Positions 1 to 11,000 of a stretch of 64,000 bases of DNA are shown piece by piece. Origin of the DNA: Onchidella celtica (taxonomy: Eukaryota; Mollusca; Gastropoda; Systellommatophora; Onchidiidae); the NCBI GenBank assembly GCA_963931925.1, contig OZ007569.1, positions 17,754,045 to 17,818,044 on the forward strand. Reading direction: 5' to 3'. Numbering within the stretch: position 1 is the stretch's first letter; every line of letters starts with the position of its first letter. The translations under genes and the position numbers were made by a program. A model generated the notes under the pieces. It searched no databases, had not been told where the DNA came from, and saw only the letters and a program-made list of their open reading frames with translations.

Positions 1-514
1 GCCTGTTGCAAGCAATTAGAACATTCTGAAGAAGATCCAAAAAAAAAAAAAAATCCCCGCCTGGGTCTTCAAGTTATAATTTAAATCTCGAGATTTTTCA
101 CTTTGTCATCAATAAAAGCAAAACAATATCAGCTGTCATAATTGTCAGTCAGTGGATCTTAATGGGGTTTACCGCAATAATCGGTTAAATTTTCAGCATT
201 GGCCACACCCGCTATTATCTTCAATATCAACACTGGATCAGGGAACAAAAGATATCTTGTGATTGTTAAAGCACCACTAAGTGATCTCCGAAATCTTTTC
301 CATCTCCACAGGGTCAAATTCCACATTTGATAAAAGCAATGATAGAAGTAACATACTGAGAACATTGATTTGGAACAGTGGACCAAAGAACAAAGATCAC
401 AGCTACGATAAAGCTCATCATTATCGATGCATATTTTTGTTTTCTTTTTAATCAGTTCATCATTCAGTAATAGCAACATGATTTGATCGTAATTACAAGA
501 GGGACAAAAACCTT
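1..514. other. Non-coding flank, nothing recognised
   Basis: AT-rich sequence with a short A-run near 39-53. I see no gene, repeat family or RNA. The open frames are short and show no domain or protein-like composition. Confidence 0.5.
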
Positions 515-839
515 AATCTTAACCTTATCATCATCATCATCATCACTCTCGTCGTCGTCATCATTATCATCATCACCATCATTATCACCACCACCACCAT
601 CATCAGCACGATCATCATCAGTATCACCGCCACCATAACCACTGTTACCACGATTACCACCACTACAACCACAATAGTCTTCGCAATAACATAAATCATC
701 ACGAACTTCACCTGATCAAACAACGGCGACATTATCTAATTCCAGAAACAACAAAACAGAAGTGTTTAGTGTCCTTTAGTTATTACTACTATTACTGCTA
801 CCACTACTAACTACACCACTGCTACTATTACTACTACTT

Positions 840-884
<45 letters not shown>

Positions 885-885
885 T

Positions 886-936
<51 letters not shown>

Positions 937-1105
937 ACAACAACAACAACAACAACAACAATAATAGTAATAATACAACTTTAAAAAGAGAAAACAGTCC
1001 CTCTCCAAAACAACAACAACTTAATAATAATAATAATGATAATAATAATAATAAGTTGAAAAAAGAAAAACAGTCCCTCTCCAAAACAACAACAACAACA
1101 ACAAA
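515..1105. repeat. Trinucleotide microsatellite cluster (ATC, ACT, CAA, AAT)
   Basis: An imperfect ATC/CAC tract (about 523-665) is followed by a long ACT/CTA tract (about 780-935), then CAA and AAT runs. A short unit containing CAGTCCCTCTCCAAAACAAC occurs twice (about 994-1019 and 1071-1096), so part of the block was duplicated. Open frames here are poly-Ser, poly-Val or poly-Leu artefacts of the repeat. Confidence 0.9.
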
Positions 1106-2232
1106 GATAACCCTTTCATCCCTTTCAAATTAATAAACGCTATATTGTTATCTGAAAGTGCAGTTACATCTTATTATAAACAAAAATAGTGGTGGGAGTA
1201 ATCCATTTTAGTGCAATTTTGACCCTTTTTCTTTGCTCGACTCCACAGCCTAAATGACAGTTTCAAAAATTATAAAATTAATTTTCTTAAGTGTCAACTG
1301 ATTCAGTCCAATCGCTTTTGTATCAACCGATTGTGTTGATTCAAGTTTCAGGTATTTTTGAATAAAACGTTGTAAAAATGTAAAATACAATGACCTTTGT
1401 TTTGGCTCCCTGTAATAAGCCCACCGCACCGGAAACGATGTATTGATATGCGTTCAATTCGGTGCGCGCAATTTCCCTACCAGAAATGAGTGCGTAGTGC
1501 TCTGGTGCGCATGAAATCTGTAGTGAGACTGTAGAATAATTATGGGAAGCTTTCTAGACCAAAGACAGAGATAGAATAGTGGATTCACAGGTTTATCCCG
1601 GATAATGCCGGGAACTTCATCTAGTAAAAAAAAAAAAAACCCACAAAAAAAAAAACGGCTAAAGACTGTTAGAATGAACAACAATGAACGTAAATGCAGC
1701 GCAATAAAACATAAAAGACACAATGCATGTCAGCCTGTACACAAAGACTTTTAATTTCAAACTAATTCCTTAAAAAAAAAAAAATCAAGATATCCATACA
1801 ATAGACATAAAAACGTTCGTATGATGTTATCAGAATCACTTAAGACAATGTCAAACGAACGAAATCCCCAGTTTATAATTAACCCCAGTCGTATCAGCTC
1901 ATCACACAACGTATGCGACAAATTCTCAAACAACCTTCTTCGAAAATTCAAAATGCTCCAATGTATTGTCATAACACTCCAAGTTTGAAAAACCTAATAC
2001 TTTCTGCAAAAACCCAATTAAGTCTACTTTCTTCTTTACCTGGAGCTGAGAGATGTTTATCTTGGTGGTTATTAATTATTGGGATATTCGATATAAAATC
2101 CGTTGAATGTAATATCATATCATTATCATATCAGTAAAAAAGCTGTATTCGTTGTAGCGTGATTAATTCTTTGTCAAGGGTATTCGATTTCTCTATGTGG
2201 GCCATTCGTTTTGTCCGAGTTTCTGTGTTTCA
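1106..2232. other. Non-coding flank with one dispersed repeat
   Basis: Unique-looking AT-rich DNA apart from the repeat described at 1390-1630 and A-runs near 1626 and 1772. No gene is recognised. Confidence 0.45.
1390..1630 (-). repeat. Dispersed repeat, ACTAGATG family, copy 1
   Basis: Read on the minus strand this begins ACTAGATGAAGTTCCCGGCA and contains CATGCGCACCAGAGCACTAC and then GAATTGAACGC. The same blocks in the same order recur on the + strand at 16630-16790. Two diverged copies show a dispersed repeat; the class is not known to me. The poly-T next to ACTAGATG on the minus strand could be a tail or chance. Confidence 0.6.
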
Positions 2233-2658
2233 CAGCGGTTCTCAACGTGGGTGATATCGTCCCATGGGGGAGGGGGCGATTTTGTTTTCCAAGGGGGCCA
2301 AAATGAACAAAAGGGCGACAAGGGGCCGAAAACGATGATGGGTGGGGAGCGGAGGGGGGGGGGTTGGGGGGGGGGTAGAAAACGTGAATAAAGGATTATT
2401 TGGGGGCAAAATACAGGGCAGCCACTGACTTGTTCTTCAACAGCCACGCGTAGATGGGTTTTATGAACACAAACGGCCTACTCTTGTTGTTGTTTTTTCA
2501 GTGCGTTTGATAAAGAATGCTTTCTGTTTTATAATGAATAACCATCACTCCTAGTGTCCTTAAGAAAGCTTTGAAAAACTGTTTGTGAAATGTATCTGTT
2601 GGGTTTGGATCGGCATTTTGGAGGGGGGGGGGGGGCGACGACAGAAAATTTGGAGCCT

Positions 2659-2972
2659 AAAGCTGGGTTTTCATTGCACAGAAACGGAACGGCAACGGAA
2701 ACACTTTTTTTTTCCGTACACATGGAAGTATTCCTTCTTTTTACTAAATATTATAAAAACCACACAAAAGGTGCGGGGTCGCAGCAAGGCTCTAGGCAAG
2801 TCTTCTGTCTTCTCTTTTAGTTTGCGTACCATTGTATCGTTTGAGTATTATTTCTTACGCGAGGCTTTGCTACATACAACTTTTTCTTTTTGGTAGATTT
2901 TGACTTCTTTTTACTACTTGATGGATTTTGCTGTCTCCGTTTCCGTTTCCGTACACAATGAAAACCCAGCTT
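2659..2972. mobile_element. Foldback MITE, GTTTCC/GGAAACGG family, copy 1
   Basis: The outer arms are inverted copies: AAGCTGGGTTTTCATTG on the left and CAATGAAAACCCAGCTT on the right, followed inward by GGAAACGG-type and CCGTTTCC-type blocks. A central stretch is a separate repeat insertion. Related foldbacks occur at 16565-17150, 22540-22660 and 44688-44852. Confidence 0.65.
2748..2905. repeat. Dispersed repeat, CCACAGAAAAACTG family, inserted in the foldback
   Basis: Starts TATTATAAAAACCACA, continues GGGGTCGCAGCAAGGCT, then TTTAGTTTGCGTACCATTG and GCGAGGCTTTGCTACATACA, and ends ATTTTGACT. The same modules recur at 17483-17580, 26010-26166, 27574-27695, 29521-29580 and 59068-59165. The first module can be inverted relative to the second, which suggests it is a terminal inverted repeat and that many copies are one-ended. 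Confidence 0.6.
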
Positions 2973-3339
2973 AAGGGGGGCGATTGCCTGAGAGTGCTTG
3001 AGAACCGCTGGTGTAACACCTTTGACTGCTGAAATGTAATTAATGATTGTAAACCTGAGCGTATGTTTCACTGTGTTTGTATGGCAACATGGGATTGTGA
3101 ATGGTGGCCGGGGAACAGATGAGACAACATGGCATGTTTGCCGGAGATGAATGCATGATTGAAATGAGAGCAGGCCGGGCTTGACTGGTATTGGAATATT
3201 TACCTGTGACAGTTGCGAGGTCTGGTTGTGGGGATCAACTTTATATCGTTGGACATGGTTTTTTTTATTCTTTTCTTTTTTTTTCTCTCCTAGTTCATTC
3301 ACCTTGTCATTCCTTCCTTGTCCTTACATTGTAATAAAT

Positions 3340-3610
3340 TATCGTCATCACTTTAATCGATCATCATCATCATCATCATCGTCCCCATCATCACCATCAC
3401 CACCATCATGCCGTTATCATCGCCTCCGCTGCCATCACTATTACCACTACCACCACCATCACCACCACCATCATCATTATCATCATCGGCATCATCATCT
3501 CATCATCATCATCACTACATCCACCATCACCACCACTACCACCACCACCACTACAACCACCATCATCATCTCATCACTGTCACCACCACCATCATTATCG
3601 TTTCTTCCTC
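3340..3610. repeat. CAT/CAC microsatellite
   Basis: An imperfect (CAT)n/(CAC)n tract. The His- and Ser-rich open frames across it are repeat artefacts. Confidence 0.9.
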
Positions 3611-5636
3611 CATTACACATCAATCAGCTCTGTCTTCTTTTGAATACTTTCACATCTTCATCTGGCAATCTTTCTATTTCATAACTACATATTAACCTCT
3701 TCAATTCCAAGCCTATATGGCTAATTCTGGTTTATGGCAACGTTCTGTTTAACACAATCTATTTTCTTGTTACTCTTGAACATAGCCCGCAAAAATAATG
3801 TTTCCTGCAACAGTTAGACTTCGATGCTTTCGTAAGACCCGCCTACCTTGTGAGCTGATACTGAATTCATCAGTAACAGGGATACGTCTTTACACTCATT
3901 TTTTGTTTCATGATTAACCTGCGGTAGACTCTGATTCTGTATGCGTTTTTAAGTGTATACGAGCGTATGTGCATGTGTATTTAGTTTGGGCTGAGAGGGA
4001 ATTATGCTCTCTTGTTCTCTCGGAAATATCCAGAACCTATTTTCCTATCACCTCTCCCTCTCTCTCAAATGCACCACCAAGGGAATTCCGGCTGATTCTC
4101 TTTAAAATCAGCGCTTGAAGAGGACATCAAAATGAACTCGACAGCGTGTCTTCATTAGAAGTGGCTGATGTTCAAGCCTGGTACCCGAGTTTTTGCCATT
4201 AGCCTTGGACAACATCTGGTAAACCCTCGCTCGGAAAAGTCGCCCTCAGCCAAGCCCTCCTTGTATTGATGAGACCCCGCTCACCAACACTCACAAAGAC
4301 CATCTGAGGAAAAGCTCCTCACGGGCGATTGGAAAACGCAATCGAACTTTTCAATTGAAATTGAATGCAAAAGGGCCGGGGATAAATGGAGACGCTCTTG
4401 CTCCATTGATTTGGGGCTTAATCCGGGGGTTTTGGGCCGAGGTGGGGGGAGCATGGAAGGAGGGGTGGGGTGGTTGGGGTTGTCGTGGTGAGTCGTAAGT
4501 TATACGACAGAAGGGAGGAATGGAAGTAAGACGTGAGGAAACACCAGTTGCTCACATGTGGTGCACATGTTCGTATGTATGCCAAACTCATAGCAAAGCT
4601 TGAAACCAAGACCTGTTGGATTCTTTCCGAGCCCATCAAATTCAAAGGAATGAAAGTTCCATTTGTTTGAGAATTAGAATTTCTACTCGGAAGTTTTAAT
4701 TTCTATTTATTTATTTATTCATAATCTATTTATTTATTTGTTCATTTATCTATTCATTTATTTATTCAATTGTTTCTTTCTTTCTTTATTTATCTATTTA
4801 CTTTTTCAGTTATTTGTTATTTTTTATTATATCATTACTATCACATCACTACTACTACTACTATGTTATCATTTATAGCAAGTCGTGGTTGTTACTGATT
4901 CCACTTGCGATCGTTTTCTCAGTTCCTTCATTCCTGGCCAAACTTTATTAATATTATGTTCCTTACCACTATTTATATTATTTGAACTATTCCTGTCTCA
5001 CCAAGACTGTACTCTGTTTGGCGTTTTCTCTTTCTTTCAATAAATATCTAAATCTGTTATGTCTTCGTGTATAAATGTGTTCCCATATCATGCTCAGAGA
5101 TTACATATACACAGGCATACAGTGTTCTGGGACGCTGCCAGATGCAGTCAGCGTTTCAGTTTAAGACATGAATGCTATGTGTCCCACCGTCTTTGTGAGA
5201 TTCAAAAACTAAGCAGAACACGTGATGGATACGTGGAGATGATAATAAAACAAGTTATTGTCCACTTTTATTTATTATTCAGTTAATACTCAAACATAAG
5301 TAAGTTTTTCTTTCCCCCAAAGATTGTTAATGTTAGGGCGAGAGCTCTAATTACAAAATCAAATACAGAAATTATAGAGTTGTGTTCATTGTTCAGCAAT
5401 GGCTTATAATGTAAAATACCACTCTCCCCGAATGTTGAACTCACTTGTTGCTCTGTTCATAGGTGAATTATATATTTTTTTTCTCGGAGATGAATTGAAC
5501 ATACATGTACATGATAATAAGTTTTAGAATTTCATAAGGAAATTTTGACTCAGTATAAATTGATAATAAAAGTCTTTGATAATAATGTCAGACCAAAATA
5601 GTTACTTTATATTTTAGTTGTCAAAATAGTTAGAAG

Positions 5637-5672
5637 TTCGAAACAGTTCGAAAAGGTTCGAAAGAGTTCGAA
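5637..5672. repeat. Four TTCGAA palindromes at exact 10-bp spacing
   Basis: TTCGAA occurs at 5637, 5647, 5657 and 5667. The bases between vary slightly, so this is either a short decamer minisatellite or a set of helically phased sites. Confidence 0.7.
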
Positions 5673-5760
5673 AAACAAGCAACAAGCAAATCAGATCATA
5701 ATATGAAATTTAACAGGCGTGGATATCCTGTTTTGGGATCAATACCTGTAAAACATCACA

Positions 5761-5956
5761 ATAATATTTTCATGATTTAGGTGAAAAGCTAGATAAACAA
5801 ATCACAACATATTCAGTGTTATCCAATTCAAACTTCACCTTCTTGGTGGCATGGTTTGATAATATTTTCATGATCTCAGTGAAAAACTAGATAAACAAAT
5901 CAACATATTCAGTGTTATCCAATTTAAAGTCTCACCATCTTGGGGGCATGTTTTGA
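5761..5956 (+). repeat. Two-copy tandem duplication, 98-bp unit
   Basis: Unit 1 starts ATAATATTTTCATGAT at 5761 and unit 2 starts with the same bases at 5859. Both continue through CTAGATAAACAAATCA and TATTCAGTGTTATCCAAT to GGCATG(G/T)TTTG. A few substitutions and small indels separate them. Confidence 0.85.
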
Positions 5957-6274
5957 TTAGGCCTTTATGTAGCCAACAAAGAGAGTTGTATCATCCAATT
6001 GACGTAGGGGTGTGAAAGGATTAAGAACTGGCCCTTGGGCTACGCTTTAGATAACCCAGACAAACCAAGATGTCCTTGCGTCTTTTGTCTTCGTCACCCG
6101 ACAGATAGCTACAACGTCACAAGATCGGGGACAAAAGATCCCGGTCCTGATGCGCATTATTCAAAATAGTTTTCTGTGTTATAATGATACAGAGTACATT
6201 TCTATAATATAGCGTCTGTCTCCACGAAGTGGATCCAAAGCACCTACATAAAATAGTAACAAGTCTCTCTGCCC

Positions 6275-6385
6275 GTGTGTGCGTGTGTGTGTGTGTCTCT
6301 TTCTCTTTCTGTCTCTCTCACTCTGTCTCTCTCTCTCTCTGTTTGTCTCTCTGTGTGTCTGTCTCTCTCTCTGTCTCTTATTATG
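6275..6385. repeat. TG/TC microsatellite
   Basis: (GT)n passing into (TC)n, with interrupted CTCTGTCT units. Open frames on both strands are low-complexity artefacts. Confidence 0.85.
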
Positions 6386-6525
6386 TATTCATAAACGTTC
6401 ACGTTGTGCAAAACATACATGATAAACGGGAGATACCAGTACTTGGTTTTGGGGTGTTTTTTTTGCTGTCCGTGGAGCAATAAATTCACTGCTCTAGAGC
6501 GGTGTTTCTTAAGGTAGGACATGGG

Positions 6526-7710
6526 TGTCACAAATCCCAGACGGGGAGATGTAATAGTTTATGACAGGACAACAATCACGAACAAACAAGTTAACACTTA
6601 ACAGAACAATCCATCAGACTCACACATTTATTAAACATAATTATACATATAATAGCGCAATTACATACATTATATTATGGAAATGACTGCCGTACAACGG
6701 CCTTATTCTCACACACACGCTCCCTCGGATCCACAATCCGGTAGTTACTCCTAAAGGCACTTCGGCCTCAGCCTCTCCCCTCAGGGCCTTAATAGTACAT
6801 TAATGATTCACTGGCACCGCAGTCTCTCAATATCACCTTCCTATTGTCATACACCTTAGCACTCCCCTAGCACCTCCGCAGGGCAATAACACATTATTAT
6901 TTCCATAGCCATCAACATGGCAACAACATAATATCAGTTCACTAGCCTATCAACATGGCAACAACATAGTATCTCATTCACTCTCATATCTACGTCCCTG
7001 TCCGTGGCCTGACTGCCACGACTTTATGTGCCTCTACTGTCCTGCACTGACAGCCTCACTTCTGGCCTATGTGTGGCCTCCGGCCCTATGCTGGCCTATC
7101 CCCTGTGCTCCTCGAGGTGGCTCTGCGGCCCGTCCCCGACACCTACAAGAATAACATTACATTGGTATAATACCCTACCATTTCTATTCACTCCACCTCT
7201 CCTTACAATCCATGAAGCGTACACACACTAGTTCACCTTTCACTCACCACACATCTTACGGTAACACACCTCCATCGGAGTACACACTACTCACTCGCGC
7301 TACAAATCCATGAACTCACTTTCATCTATCGCTCATGGCGCACATTGCTATATCCAATATCAAGGACTTCCACATTCCTCACATATACTTATTCACATCA
7401 TGGTAATAGACGAATATAATATAATACATCAATCATAATAATCAATCAACATTCTACATACCAGTCATAACTGGAAAGACTCTCACTAGTCTTCTCGACT
7501 GCTTCCTTTTATCTCTGCCCGATGGGCTATTATTCACAGATCCGCTCCCTAGGACCTTCTAACTTGCAGTGATAGTTATACAGCGCTTTCGCCTCCTTCA
7601 GACTCCGCACTCATGACATGCACGACTTTTCTTCCCTGTCTCCGTGCGTTAATTTTACTCTCCTCCTTTCCCCCCGTAATTATTAACTATCGCTCACTCC
7701 ACTCGTGACA
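6526..7710 (-). repeat. 3' LTR of the gypsy element
   Basis: Long terminal repeat of 1185 bp, TG...CA bounded with TGTCAC/GTGACA ends, matching 13726-14910 at a constant offset of 7200. In element sense it is downstream of the coding frame and follows the polypurine tract. Short open frames inside it are not genes. Confidence 0.95.
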
Positions 7711-7730
7711 TCATCCCCCACCCCAAAAAA
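7711..7730 (-). other. Polypurine tract of the gypsy element
   Basis: On the minus strand this reads TTTTTTGGGGTGGGGGATGA directly before the 3' LTR. A G-rich purine run at this point is the expected primer for plus-strand DNA synthesis. Confidence 0.8.
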
Positions 7731-8065
7731 ATTAATGCAATTAATTTCAAATCGCATCAAGATGACTGTCAACGAGTGAGCCTGAGCAATACCTACATTA
7801 AAAAAATGACCTATCAGTTCCCCCAGTATATAAAATACCGAAATCAGGGAAAAATATGGGGATTCGTATGGCCTGCAATATGCATATATGTGTCACATCA
7901 TGAATAGCTAACTAATCACAATACTTAATACAGAATCAAAAACCACTCAACCTATCAACCATTCTTCATATCATATTTATAATGTCAATATTTTCAAGTC
8001 GACTCATTCACACAGATCCTGTCAATGTTCATGTCCTCCGATGTATAAGCTCCTGAACTCTTCCC
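7731..8065 (-). other. 3' untranslated part of the gypsy element
   Basis: About 335 bp between the end of Gag-Pol and the polypurine tract. No envelope or accessory frame is seen. Confidence 0.7.
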
Positions 8066-11000
8066 CTAGGCTCGACTAAGGTAGTCGGCGATATGATTGC
8101 TGGTTCCTGGAATTGGTTGAATAACGAAGGTATACGGCTGCAAAGCCAATGCCCATCTAGACAAGCGTGGACTGGACGAACGATTCTTCGACAAGAATGT
8201 CAGTGGCTTGTGGTCTGTCTGGATACAAAATTCTCGTCCCATGAGATAACGTCCTAGTTTCTGGACGGACCAGACAATGGCAAGACACTCACGCTCTATC
8301 ACAGAATACTTTCTTTCTCTCTGCAATAACTTCCTACTGACATAACATACAGGATGGAGACATTCGTTCTTCTCCTGTAGAAGACAAGCGCCGACACCAG
8401 AGTCCGACGCATCCGTTCTGAGGATAAAATTAGATCGAAAATCGGGTAATATCAGAATGGGTGACGATGATAATGCTGTCACCAAATTATCAAATGATGT
8501 CTGACATTCAGACGTCCACTGGACCTTATCGGGTTGTCCCTTCTTAGTAAGGTCAGTAAGAGAAGATGACAAGGAGGAAAAATTTGGAATGAACTTTCTG
8601 TAATAATTTAAAATTCCCACTAAGCTTCTGACTTGTTTCTTTGTTTTAGGGATTTGCAACCCTACTAACTTGTCAATTTTTGTTTCTTCAGGTCTCTGAA
8701 CACCTCTACCCACAATATGTCCTAAGAATATTATCTCTGGACATGCCAAATCCATCTTTGCGGGTTTAGCAGTTAACCCAAAATGACGTAATCGTTTAAA
8801 AATTACTGTTAGTGTCTGAATATGCTCAGACCATGTCGACGTATGGCATGCTATATCATCAAAGAATGACACGACATTAGGTATGTCCTTCAACACTAGT
8901 CTCATTAATCGTGCAAACGTCGCTGGCGCGTTTACCAACCCAAATGGCATGACCTTAAATTGGAATAATCCAATGGGCGTTTGGAACGCCGTGTATTGTT
9001 TAGACTCCTCAGTAAGCGGGATTTCCCAATACCCTTTCGTCAAATCTATCTTGGAAAACCACGTGGACCCGGCCAATGAAGCTATTAATTCCTCCTGAAA
9101 CGGAATAGGCTCCCTATCGCCTACCGTAATAGTGTTCAATCTTCGAAAATCAATACAGAACCGCACCGATCCATCAAGTTTTTTCACGAGGACGATGGGT
9201 GATGAATACGGCGATGTTGATGGTTCTATCACATCTAACTTCAACATTGACTCAACTTCCTTTATGACTCTATCTCTCGAAGAAAAAGGCAACGGATACG
9301 GTCCAAGAAATACTGGCCTATCCGAAGTCAACTTTATTTGGTGCTGGATCGCCGTAGTGCGACCCGGCAAATCCGTAACAACATCCGGGAATGACGCTAA
9401 CAGGGTCTCAAGTTCCCTACTCCTTGAACTCGTAAGGTCAGGGTTAATGTTTACGTCCCTGTAACCCTGTGTCGCAGTTAACTCCGGCAATTGAATTTGT
9501 AACTCTTCCTGCGCCTCGGTGTCGCTTACGTCACAGTCCGACTGGTCTACGACCCCCGTACAAGCGGTAGAGAAGACAGTCTCCTCTGGTCTTGTCTGTG
9601 CACACAGATACTGTGGTCTCTCATAAAATCTCTGTAGCATATTAACATGGAAAACCTTACTCGCTCCATCAATGTGGATAGCGTAATCTACCTTTGAAAC
9701 AACTCGCTCAATAACATAAGGGCCTTTCCATGTCATCACTAACTTATTATGGTCCGTAGGTAACAACAACAGAACCTTGTCTCCTGGCTTAAAAATTCTC
9801 AGTTTGGAACCTCTATCTTTATAGTCTTTTGCTCTTTTCGAAGCAATACCAGACGCTTCTTCCGCTATAGTGCGCGCTGCAGATAGTCTTTCTCTTAAAT
9901 CAACAAGGTAGTGAAACACCGAAATCTGCTCATCGTCTCCCGATGATGGCGACGTCATCATGTCCCGAAGAACATCAGTTGGGCCCCTAGGACTACGACC
10001 GTACATCATTTCGAACGGCGAGAATCCCGTTGACTCCTGCCGTACCTCTCTGTACGCGAATAACACTGCAGGGATATATCTATCCCAATCTTTAGGGCGA
10101 TCAGCAGCTACCTTACGCAGCATCGACTTCAACGTCGAGTTCAATCTCTCGCACATGCCATTAGCCTGCGGATGATAAGGGGTGGTAGTGATGGGTTGTA
10201 TGCTGAATAAGCGGAACAATTCCTTCATCATCTGCGACGTAAATTGCGCGCCCCTATCAGACAGAATTTGCTCTGGTATTCCTACCCTAGCGAAAATTGC
10301 AAACAACGCTTCCGCGACTGCCTCAGACGTTATGGTCCGCAGAGGAACCGCCTCTGGCCATCTCGTAGCATTACATATGACCGTTAAGAAGAATCGATTC
10401 CCCCTATCGGTCGCTGGGTGAATGGGGCCAACAAGGTCTATCGAGACCTTTTTAAACGGTTCCGATACCGTGGGGATCTTCTGAAGAGGGGCCTGGGGTG
10501 TACGACCCTTATGCGTCGTCTTTTGGCACGCACTGCACGTCTTACAATAGACCTGCACATCTCTGTGGATCGATGGCCAGTAAAAATTTTTAAGAACCCT
10601 TTCTTTGGTTCTAGCTATCCCCATATGACCCGCTAATGGGACATCATGTGCCAAATGCAATACTGTTGCGATCAGCAACGCTGGCACAACGACCTGCTTT
10701 AAAATGGAGGACACCGTTACATACTTACGGAACAGAATGCCCGCCTGAACAATAAAGGAGGACGACCCGTTCTTATATCTCCTCGTTTTCTCGGTTCGCG
10801 CTTCCCCAAAACATGGGTTTAACGATGGATCCTCCCTTTGTAATCTCGCCAAGCGCTCTGGCGTGATATCTAGGTTGATCGCTGGCGTCGCCAAAGGTCT
10901 AATCTTATCTTTATCCGCTACCCGTCGACGTGTTTCGACCGCGGCGCAAAAGTCAATACCTTTTGATTGCGACCATGCTTGCACGTTCTCATCGGAAGGG

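Larger units (their letters stand above)
2233..3010. mobile_element. hAT-type MITE (non-autonomous), with nested repeats
   Basis: The ends are inverted repeats: left CAGCGGTTCTCAA, right TTGAGAACCGCTG, the CAGNGGTTCTCAA type of end common among hAT elements. The flanks GTGTTTCA (2225-2232) and GTGTAACA (3011-3018) match at 6 of 8 positions, as expected for an old 8-bp hAT duplication. There is no transposase frame. Bases 2459-2660 are clearly related to 22731-22960, so this is a multi-copy family. A foldback MITE (about 2659-2972), itself split by a third repeat (about 2748-2905), sits inside. Confidence 0.7.
3611..6491. other. Non-coding DNA upstream of the retrotransposon
   Basis: No gene is recognised. 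Contents: a unique, less AT-rich island at about 4080-4440; an ATTT tetranucleotide tract (about 4703-4800); four phased TTCGAA sites (5637-5672); a 98-bp tandem duplication (5761-5956); and a TG/TC microsatellite (about 6275-6385). Confidence 0.5.

Noticed and set aside
5637-5672. The TTCGAA array as a CRISPR-like repeat array
   Set aside because: Units of 10 bp with 4-bp gaps are far too short for repeats and spacers, and this is animal DNA.
7028-7231. A 67-codon frame present twice (also 14228-14431) as a duplicated gene
   Set aside because: Both copies lie in the LTRs of the gypsy element, so the duplication is explained by the LTRs, and the frame has no domain.
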